A DNA stretch of 64,000 nt from Entomortierella parvispora (Eukaryota; Mortierellomycota; Mortierellomycetes; Mortierellales; Mortierellaceae): positions 310,001 to 374,000 of the forward strand of contig OY752144.1 in assembly GCA_963573315.1 (NCBI GenBank), in the 5' to 3' direction. This document shows positions 56,064 through 64,000 of the stretch, piece by piece. Position 1 is the first letter of the stretch. The number at the start of each line of letters is the position of its first letter. The notes beneath the pieces were generated by a model. That model was not told where the DNA came from. It ran no database searches and saw only the letters and a program-made list of their open reading frames with translations. The translations under genes were made by a program, and so were the position numbers.

Positions 56064-59000
56064 ATGACTGTCTCGTTACTGCCAGACAGACTCCGCCTCT
56101 TGCGGTTCCCGCGTGAAGATCTCGAGCTATACAGCCACGCGATCTTGAAACATATTCTCTTCCGGGACTACAGGTACTTTGGACGAACCGGGGGGGTTCT
56201 TTTTACGCCACCAGCTTTTCATGATCCTGTCCACATCCTTTGCTCGCCAAAATTACGACTTGCGCCCACCCCGCATCAACCTCACTGAAGACACTGCCGG
56301 ACCTGCAGATCCACTTGGGAAAGCCCTGCATTTCGTTACCGTCGTCCGTCGTCCGTCGTCTTTTCATCGTTAACATACCCACGCACGCTCAAACATACAA
56401 ACACACATTGGATCAAGACTTGCTAATTCTCTTAGTTTGTTCTTTTGTCCCTATCTCTGTCAACTCTCATCCTCAGTCATTCTCACAGGCACCGGCAAGA
56501 CGAAGAGCCGCTTTTCTCGTACATCGACAACTCACTCGAGATCTCAATCTTTGGCGATGCAGAGGCCCTGGCCAGAGATTTCCCAAAGGACCTCTGTCCG
56601 GGACTTGAAATCTCAACATCCATCTACCGAGCCCTTCAGGTCGACAATGGTAAGTTGGATAGAATTTGAATAGAAGAGGGCCACCAGGATGGCGATAAAG
56701 AGAAATAGACTCTTGAGATCCAATCTTCAAAAAAAAAAAAAAAAAACTAAAAAAGTTCTACTTTATCTGCTCCTTGGCTTGTAGATGACACCTTCAATTC
56801 TTCAAGAATCTGCACGATCGTGGAACCTCTTGCGAAAGCCGGAGGTATGTTTGAGATTGATGTCTGTTCTGTCCTGATGGTGAGGGAAGAGGAAATAAGG
56901 AAAGAAAAGGAAGGAGAGGGTGACACACCTGCATTCGTGGTCAACAGATGCAGATGCAGCTGCACGCTGCGGACAGGCACGCCATCTTGGACGAGAAGGG
57001 GTACACGGTGCATTGCATCAAACGCTTCGAGTCTTTTCCAAAGAGCAAAACAGAAACAGGGAACACCAGACCATGCAGCACAACTCTTGCAACAATCAGG
57101 GAGGAGGTCCAGCAGGGTGCTTGCCCATCGAGGCTGCATCAGGGACTTGGGCAGCGGCACATTGTGTGTTGTGGTTTTGTTTTGAGTGACCTTTTGAGCC
57201 TCTTTTTTCATGTTTTTTGGACTGTTGGGGGCACTGGAACACACCGTCTTGTTGTCCATTGTTGATTGATTCAGCGAGGGCATCTGTCCACCTGGCACAA
57301 CCACCTCTTTCCCCCCATATTCACCACGAGCCCATACTGTCATCAATATATTGCGACCTTGCTCACTCTCACGCAAGCGATATATTGAAGAACAAGGACT
57401 CCACACCGCCCTTGGTTTCTTTATCAATCAATCTCTGACACGGAAACAGAGTTGCATCTGTGAAAAAGATTCCAGGGCCGCTCGGATTTTTTTTTCTTTT
57501 CTCTTTCTGACTCTTTTTCTGTGCGCTATTCAGCTGCTTGAGTTTAGAGCAACCTTCTTTGTTTTGTTTTGTCCCGGGCAGTGAGGCAAGGGTTATGTTC
57601 TGTCACCCGTTTACACCAACGAGATACTCGAAGCAATCGGACTTTTGCAATGTCGCTCACGCACTAGCGTTCATAGCTGGTCGTTCTTTTACCTATCATT
57701 CCCGCACTTTGCTAATTATGGTCTTCGATCCGGATCTCCTTTCTAGTTTCGGTCTTTTACATGAGCACCTATCAAACAGATCTACTTTTCGTGAGTACCG
57801 TTGTTGTTCATTGTCCATGTGACTAGATGTCTCTGATATGTCGTAGATCTGACCTCATTATTATTTGTCTGCTAGGTTCAAGAAAGTAGGCTCCCCATTG
57901 TGTTCACGACTCTGTCAAGTCATGGGCTTCATGTAGCACAAGATGACGAGGAGATCAGCACTCCTCCAGATACGCCAATTCCACATCAGACACAGTTCAA
58001 GAAAAGTGCGATCCAACCTATTCAGGAAGAGGAATACTGTGAACACCAACAGCGCCTGAAGGAACAGCAGGACCCGGATCAAGACCAAGCCGCAGTCCAA
58101 TGCGAATCTCAGCACACGGAAAGGCTCTCCTTGGTGACACCGCCAAGATCACTGGACTCGAGCGGTGATGAGGATCACTTGGTGGGACAGGACGAAGTCG
58201 TTATTTCGCACCATGCAGGCAAACAGCTTGTACCGTTGGACATCTTCTCAGCACAGCGTCACCACAAGGGGTCAGGGGAAGCAAGGTCTCTAGTATCCCA
58301 AGAAAAACTAGGCAACCATGATGATAGTATCCTCGGCAAGCCCTCACCAACCACCACCACGGCATTTGAGCTTCGACAGCAGGCTGTCAGAACGCTCCCC
58401 GAAAACTACCTCCGTTGCGTGGGATTGAACACAGACTTGGAGGGTGGACATCAACCATGGATCCTGAAGATTATCAAGATATTGTTTTACAATGACAAGG
58501 TCAAGGAGGAAGCTGTCACATCAGGTCGAGGGTAAGGATGAAAGCCTGCCGAGTTGTTCAATGACGCGCTGGATTGACGCGAAACTAATCAGTGGCCCGC
58601 GTTCACTTTTGGATAGACCGAGCCACGATGCACCCAGATTCTTTTCCTTTACGGCAACATCAGAATGTGTGTCCATGATCACAGACACATACATCTTGGA
58701 TGAATTTGAGGAACATGAGCTGTTCATGGACATGGATACCTGCCCACTCCGCTTGATTCAGCTTGATCTACATCGATTTGGCCTTGGTAAATCTCTCTTT
58801 CTTTTCTTCTCGTTTGCTACAAACAAGTTCTGATCGGTACGCTTACCACATTTTCTTCCTTCTGCTGCTCTGCTCTAAAACAGACAGGTTTGGTATTATC
58901 CACTCTGTCGCTCGTCCATTGACGGAGGCGGGCATCGAGCTACTGTACCTGAGTACATTTAGCACCGCCAACATTCTTGTAGCAGAGCACCGGCTGTCGG

Positions 59001-59116
59001 ATGCAGAGCGGATCCTGAGCGGTAGCGGTACAAACACACCTTGTGAAGACAATGTTGCCTTTTTCTCTGACAATGATGGCGATGAGACTGATAAAGACAT
59101 ACAAGTACATCTTTGA
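56064..59116 (+). CDS. CASTOR/GATS-like ACT-domain protein (putative amino-acid sensor for TORC1)
   Basis: Exons 56064-56173, 56489-56649, 56785-56844, 57747-57790, 57876-58531, 58593-58786 and 58884-59116, 485 aa. The first ACT pair contains DEEPLFSYIDNSLEISIFGD, SSRICTIVEPLAKAGVSVFY and MSTYQTDLLFVQESRLPIVF, each restored across junctions. A disordered Glu/Gln/Ser-rich insert fills about residues 145-295. The second half repeats the pattern: NYLRCVGLN, APRFFSFTATSECVSMITDT, FGLDRFGIIHSVARPLTEAG, then IELLYLSTFSTANILVAEHR. This double layout is that of animal CASTOR1/2, where it binds arginine and controls GATOR2/TORC1; the fungal ligand is unknown. One intron (56845-57746) is 902 bp. The end is acidic. 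Confidence 0.85.
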
Positions 59117-59162
59117 ATCCCAACTTTGCACTTTGCTGATATATCCATCCCGCATCCTGTAT

Positions 59163-59168
59163 AATAAA
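59163..59168 (+). terminator. AATAAA polyadenylation signal of the CASTOR-like gene
   Basis: Canonical AATAAA 47 bases after the stop codon. It lies only about 25 bases before the stop codon of the convergent tetraspanin-like gene, so the two 3' UTRs must overlap. Confidence 0.55.
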
Positions 59169-59191
59169 GAGATACCATTCGGCATATGCGT

Positions 59192-60552
59192 TTATTGATC
59201 TTGTGTGCCATTCCGCTTCATATCCATTGTGACAGACACGACCGCTTCTTTCTCTCCTGCTTGTTCTAGTTCTTGCTCTTCCATTTCTCGTTTTCCCTGG
59301 TCCTTATCGGACAGGCACACAATCAACGTTGCGAGCGACAGCACTCCAGCCAACTAAAGAAAAAGAAAAAAAGGACGAGACGATTAGACAACACGCTCTT
59401 TAACCACACACACACGCGTGCGGATTTGCCACCACAGAAGGATAAGGAGGATTGTTTATACCTGAATAAGCCGAATGCAGAGCAAGACAAGTCCCAAGTG
59501 CTCCATTCGCTTTCCAAATGTAGCTTTCAAGACTTGACTACAAGGTGTAAGCGCCGAGCGGTCGTGCATGTTTGATCCTTCTGAAAAGTCGTTGAGCGCG
59601 GCGCGATCTTGAGCATGATTGAATCCTCTGCAATTAAACTTTTTGAAGCATCCAAAAAAACAAACAAACAAAAAAGGCAAGGCAATTGAGCATGAAGGTT
59701 TCTTGTGGTTCGTGTCCCTGTTCATTCACATATCTCTCGTATCTTTTACCTCGTTCTGGAGTTCCCAAATGAGTTCTGGATCGTTTTCGTAAGCACGACC
59801 CCAGGATCTATCCAACGCGTTTTCAATCCACCGCGTGCTCAGCAATAGCTGGTAAATCACTATACAGGCTTGGATTGTGACCGTGGTCAACACACAGACC
59901 AAGTACTATAATGAGAAAGGGGAAAAAAAAAGCTTTCGGTCAGAAAGGGAGGAGGGATGGGAAGGTTCAGAAAAGAAAGGCTGCAAAGTCTTGTTTCCAT
60001 TGTTTTTTCCTCTTACTGATTTCAGAAGCCGTTGGCAGCCCTTGATGAACGCAAAGAGTCCCAAGACCGAGACAATCATAACTGTGAGAGAAACTCCCTC
60101 GAATCCCAAGGTAAGTGTTGGCACCAAGTTGTGTCTATGGCTTTGGTCATAGACCTGTGATTCGTGATTATAAGACTCGTCATGAGGCTGTGGTGATGAT
60201 GGGTCGTTAAAGCCGAAACGGCGGAAGGAAAGGATTCCGGGAACGACTTCGATCTCTCCAGGGCGGTTACTGAAGCGTTTGCTGTCTGACTTTTGAAGAG
60301 CGTGCTGGAGCAACCATACTGATGCTGGGATCTAAAAAACGACCGAGGAAACAAAGATGAGGAGGAGCAGTGAGAGGAGATTCCTCGAGTGGAGGAGAAG
60401 TAAGAGTAAGTCGTCCTTACCAACATCGACATGATCGCAGCAGGAACGAAACGCCATGATCTCCTTCGCGTTGATGATGGTCCAGAGCGCTGCATCTCCT
60501 GAGCCAACTTTGTGTCGTTGAATTGAGCTTTGCTGTCTTCTACTGGTGCCAT
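59192..60552 (-). CDS. Tetraspanin-like four-TM membrane protein
   Basis: Exons 60421-60552, 60017-60331, 59750-59905, 59462-59638 and 59192-59353, 313 aa. Four hydrophobic segments are visible: WRFVPAAIMSMLVIPASVWLL (split by intron 1), LTVMIVSVLGLFAFIKGC, YLVCVLTTVTIQACIVIYQL and HLGLVLLCIRLIQLAGVLSL (split by intron 4). Between TM3 and TM4 is a large loop with ELIWELQNEFNCRGFNHAQ, resembling the tetraspanin large extracellular loop but with CRG instead of the signature CCG; a second loop Cys follows in TPCSQ. The loop between TM1 and TM2 is unusually long and rich in His/Asp/Ser. The cytosolic tail is charged (GKREMEEQELEQAGEKEA). Fungal tetraspanins act in membrane organisation and penetration structures; the role here is unknown. 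Confidence 0.72.
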
Positions 60553-61037
60553 TTTCTCTGTGCGGTTACTGGACTATACAAGTACCAAGTTTAAGGCAAG
60601 GTGAGGGGTAGAGGTATCGAGTCAAAGACTTTGGTGGTCGAGTTTGGTGGATGAAGAGGGACAAAAGAAAGAAGGACGATCAGGAATATGGACAGATCAA
60701 ATAACAAAAGATGGCGCACAGACCGTCCAAGGACGTGACATTGTCCCTACCCCTCTTTTCGTCGCTGTGGTGCACGCCACGACATTCTTGCTCTTCCCGG
60801 AGTCTTGGATCAGAATGGAATACACAAAATGTTGCCGAGTAATCTACGCCATGGGCCGTCTTTCTCGGCATCCCGCTCTCATTATCCCCCCCTACTTTCT
60901 TTGGTCAGCCTTTCCTTCGCGCAAATTAGACAGATATCTGTGAAGTTGATGATGATAGACTAGACAATATATTCATCTTGCGGTAGTTGCTTGTAAATGA
61001 AGGTGGCGAGGGACACTCTTGAGAGATTACACTTCAG
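60553..61037. other. Tetraspanin-like promoter and mannosyltransferase 3' region
   Basis: 485 bp with no gene recognised. Confidence 0.5.
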
Positions 61038-63086
61038 CTATACCGAGGCCCAATCATAGACCTTTGCGTCCACAGCTTGACCGGCTGCGATCTTCTGAGA
61101 CTCTTGTTTGACAAGACGCTCAATCCTCAAGTACGTCGACGTCAACTCTTTCTGTTCCTGATCCAAGTCATGGGCCACACCCCCATACATGCAGCTCTCT
61201 TCAAAGATCCATTCTGGGTCCTCCTTCTCCGGCTCCAATTCTTGCAATGATTGGACCTTCATGGCCCTCAACAACTGGCGTTTCAAATCGTCATTCCTGA
61301 CAATCTTTTCACGACGCAGCTGTCGTCCTCCTCCATCCATCCAGAAACCAAATTCAAGTTCTTGTTTCCAACCCTCGTTCTTATTCCGCATCAGTCCTCC
61401 GTTCCACCACATGGGACGACCCTTGTGATCCGTATGCAATTGAGCTCCACACACCGCCGGCGCGTCCACAACTGGTCTCTTTGGTTTCCCCGCATCATCC
61501 AATCGAGGATCCTTCCGCATCTCTCCGATGACGCCTCCATAACCCTTCATGAACGCGTAAGGTTCTTGAACCATCTCATACCCGACCCAAAACGTCTCCT
61601 TGTCGCCATAAAAGACCTTGTAACTCCACAAGTCGCGTTCAAACTTGCTGTTCATCTTGCAAACGGCCAAGAGACCGTTCATACGTTGTCCCTTGTTGAT
61701 GACGACCACGCCTGATTCCTGTTCGTGAGAGGCGATGCCTCGGAACCAACGAGACATTGGGGGAAAAGTCGACATCATGGGCATCATGGATCGCATCCAG
61801 TTCGGACCCCATGTCCAATCAGGCCATAAGGTACGGTCATAAAAGAATAGAGTACCCATAGCCTTGTAACCAGGGTCCTCGAATAACTCTTCTGGATTCT
61901 TAAAACCGATAACGTAAATGTGATAAAGGGTTAGCGCGTTGGAAAAAGGGGGAGTGGGGCACGGGAAGGACACAGATCACGATGGATGGTTGACATACTC
62001 GCAAGAAAAAGGCATCAGAATCGACCAACATGACCTCCTCGAATCGCGAGGCCAAAAGCGCAAAGGCCTTGATTGCCCATCCTCCCAATTGCATGTAGTC
62101 ATTATCGAGTATTTTGGTGATGTCCATGACCTCAATCTGAGTCGTCATTTCCCGTAAATACGTTTGTCTTTGCGGTGAGAGATCGCCGTCGCCCATATAA
62201 AAGACCTGAATCGGGATATCTTTGTGGAGGCGACGAATCGCCTGGATCGACGTGCTCACGAATTCAAACTGGAAATTACCGGCACAGATGACAATTCCAC
62301 GACCCGAGTAACTGGCGAACAAGGAGAAGGAGGTTCTGAAATTCCGATGCAACCAAGGGTACAGCTTGCCCTCGAGTCTGAAAAAGAAATCAATCTCGGC
62401 TCTGGACTTTGATAATTCAAACAATTGGTCTTCCTTTTCCTGAGCAGTGGCGCCGGTCATGGATCGATAGATGGGGAGGATATGATGCCAAAGAGATTTG
62501 TAGGTCCGTTCTGCACGACTTGCACGAGAGAAATCGAGCTGTTCTTTTGCTGTAAGGATCTCGCCCTTGTTGTACTCGATCTGTAAGAGTTCGTTCATCA
62601 TGTTGAATCCCATTGTTGTATGAAGCATCATGGTATCTTGTTCTGACCACGCCGGGGTATCGCGAGGGATTGCTAGGTCGTGTGTCAAATGAAGGTTCTC
62701 GTCAACCTAGATGTTATTTTTAAGGGACTGTGAGTGTTAAGAACAGACAAACCCTTTGAACGTGCGTCTCCTTTCCTGTAGGCCTTCCTCCCGTCGCCCT
62801 TGCAACTGACCTTGAATGAATTCAACAACCTTGGTTCTAGTAAAGGAGATTTCTGATCTCGAGTGATTTTTTGTTCAAGTTCTAGAAATTTGAGGTTTTG
62901 TTGAACTTCAAGGAGCTCCAGCTGATTTTTGAAGATTGCTCGATGTTCAGCTTGGACTTGTTCATGAATGTGAGCAGCGGATTGAATCCAGTATTGACGG
63001 CAGATAGTGATTAGCCCCACGTTCACGACTAGGACAGCACACAGTTTGAGGACTGGTGTGCGTGGAAGCATTTGCATCTTGGTCAT
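61038..63086 (-). CDS. MNN1/GT71-family alpha-mannosyltransferase, type II Golgi protein
   Basis: Exons 62811-63086, 61999-62706 and 61038-61898, 614 aa. A short cytosolic N-terminus and signal anchor (about 11-29, VLKLCAVLVVNVGLITIC) precede a coiled-coil stem (about 40-75). The catalytic part contains SGRGIVICAGNFQFEFVSTS, IPIQVFYMGDGDLSPQRQTY, GWAIKAFALLASRFEEVMLV with DSD immediately after (metal/GDP-mannose DxD, about 322-324), and EQESGVVVINKGQRMNGLLA. This order is typical of yeast Mnn1/Mnt-type alpha-1,3-mannosyltransferases (GT71), which extend N- or O-linked mannans in the Golgi. Exon 2 ends directly after the DSDAFFLR motif. Acceptor sugar and exact linkage cannot be read from sequence. 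Confidence 0.9.
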
Positions 63087-63576
63087 AGTGGGTATGATTA
63101 TTCTTTCGCGGAGGAGGAGTCAGAGGTCGTGTTACAAGTCGGATGTCACAGGAGAGAGACAGGAAAGAAGGAAGAAATGAAGAAGGAAAAAACAAGAGAG
63201 AGAGAGAGAGTAACGTCGGATAGGATGAGAGGAACGAACGAAGGAGGAAGAAAGAGAACGAGGAATAAGTTGTGGTCGCTATGAGGGGCCAAAAGTAGAG
63301 AGGCACAGGCAGCACCCCCTATTGTCTTGCTTCTGTGCTAAATCTTTGTGTTGCATTCCATTCTCAGCAAAGGAGGAAGTCGCTGCTCGCATGGACCCCA
63401 GCAACGAAAAGGGAGGCACGCGTGAAAAGCCTGGTTCACACTTGACTGTGTTCTCTTGTTCGTCAGCCAATTTTTTGTCTGGCGGTTGGTTGATCTGGCT
63501 CCGCACACAAGGGCGCAGAGGAGAAAAGTGTGGCGGAGGAGATAAAAAAGATGTCATTTTCGATGAGAGCCATCGG

Positions 63577-63591
63577 GCGCGCGCGCGCGCG
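63577..63591. repeat. (GC)n dinucleotide run
   Basis: Seven GC units; alternating purine-pyrimidine DNA that could adopt Z-form under supercoiling. Confidence 0.8.
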
Positions 63592-63750
63592 AGCGGGGCG
63601 GAGCTTGGTCCCTGAGAGGCCAAGCAAGCGGATGAACAAATGAGAGCAGCAGGAGGGCATTGGGAACATGAAGCAAAGCAAGGAGCCAAAAAAAAAAAAA
63701 AGAACGACAGCATCATCGAGATCGAAGCGTTGTGGCTCTCAAAGAGTAGT

Positions 63751-63783
63751 GTTTGTTTGTTTGTTTGTTTGTTTGTTTGTTTT
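63751..63783. repeat. (GTTT)n tetranucleotide microsatellite
   Basis: Eight uninterrupted GTTT units. Confidence 0.9.
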
Positions 63784-63887
63784 GAACAGCAATGTAGGAG
63801 CTTGGAAGGACAAGACGAAATGAAGGAAACAAAGGGCAAGTGGACGGACGGACAAGTCGAGCGCGACTTGTGTTCCGACAAGACGAG

Positions 63888-63912
63888 AAGGAAGGAAGGA
63901 AGGAAGGAAGGA
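63888..63912. repeat. (GGAA)n tetranucleotide microsatellite
   Basis: About six GGAA/GAAG units in purine-rich spacer. Confidence 0.85.
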
Positions 63913-64000
63913 GAAAAGCAAAAAGAAAAAAAAAAGGTGTGCAACGTGCGTGCCGCCAAACGGACCCCTCCGACCGCCCCACGCAGCGCCCGTGGCTGGT

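Larger units (their letters stand above)
63087..64000. other. Mannosyltransferase promoter and window end
   Basis: 914 bp, no gene supported. Purine-rich next to the start codon, with (GC)n, (GTTT)n and (GGAA)n microsatellites towards the end. Frames here only reflect these repeats. Confidence 0.5.

Overview
The window is nuclear DNA of an early-diverging filamentous fungus, most likely of the Mortierella group (Mortierellomycota). This placement is an inference. It rests on intron-rich genes with short GT-AG introns of about 80-130 bp, fungal family signatures (PHO85-type cyclin, MNN1-type mannosyltransferase, Mix17, mitoferrin), a Crinkler-headed protein and AIG1-type GTPase of the sort found in these fungi, and long purine/pyrimidine-skewed intergenic DNA. 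I found no bacterial, viral or intact transposon genes, no CRISPR array, and no rRNA or tRNA gene that I could support.

Layout. 0-5 kb: 3'-truncated CaMKK/SNF1-activating-type kinase (-), then a 2.2 kb skewed spacer. 5-9 kb: plasma-membrane syntaxin (+) facing a carboxypeptidase Q-like M28 peptidase (-). 9.5-15.4 kb: ribosomal protein uL2, eIF3f and mitoferrin, all (-). 18-27 kb: Ser-rich unknown protein, five-TM DUF229/sulfatase-fold protein and AIG1-type GTPase, all (-). 27.5-34.2 kb, the most accessory-looking part: N/Q-rich low-complexity protein (-), Crinkler-headed protein with a nuclease-like C-terminus (+), and two small secreted cysteine-rich proteins sharing one motif (-). 34.7-38.4 kb: Mix17/CHCHD2 (-), and ribosomal P1 (-) head to head with SmE (+). 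39.2-51 kb: PHO85-type cyclin (-), a 4.3 kb gene-free stretch, and a 1639-residue RING/TRAF-like zinc-finger protein (-). 53-64 kb: AidB-like acyl-CoA dehydrogenase with a C-terminal AKL (+), CASTOR/GATS-like ACT-domain protein (+), tetraspanin-like protein (-) and MNN1-family mannosyltransferase (-).

The exon models were built by hand from GT-AG (once GC-AG) junctions. Each complete multi-exon model sums to a multiple of three and restores family motifs across its junctions. Most genes are housekeeping. A loose nutrient-signalling theme (CaMKK-like kinase, CASTOR-like sensor, PHO85-type cyclin) may be coincidence. The best candidates for something new are the Crinkler-headed protein with an altered nuclease motif and its secreted neighbours, the CASTOR-like protein with a large insert, the DUF229 protein without the expected nucleophile, and the long RING protein with a split RING.
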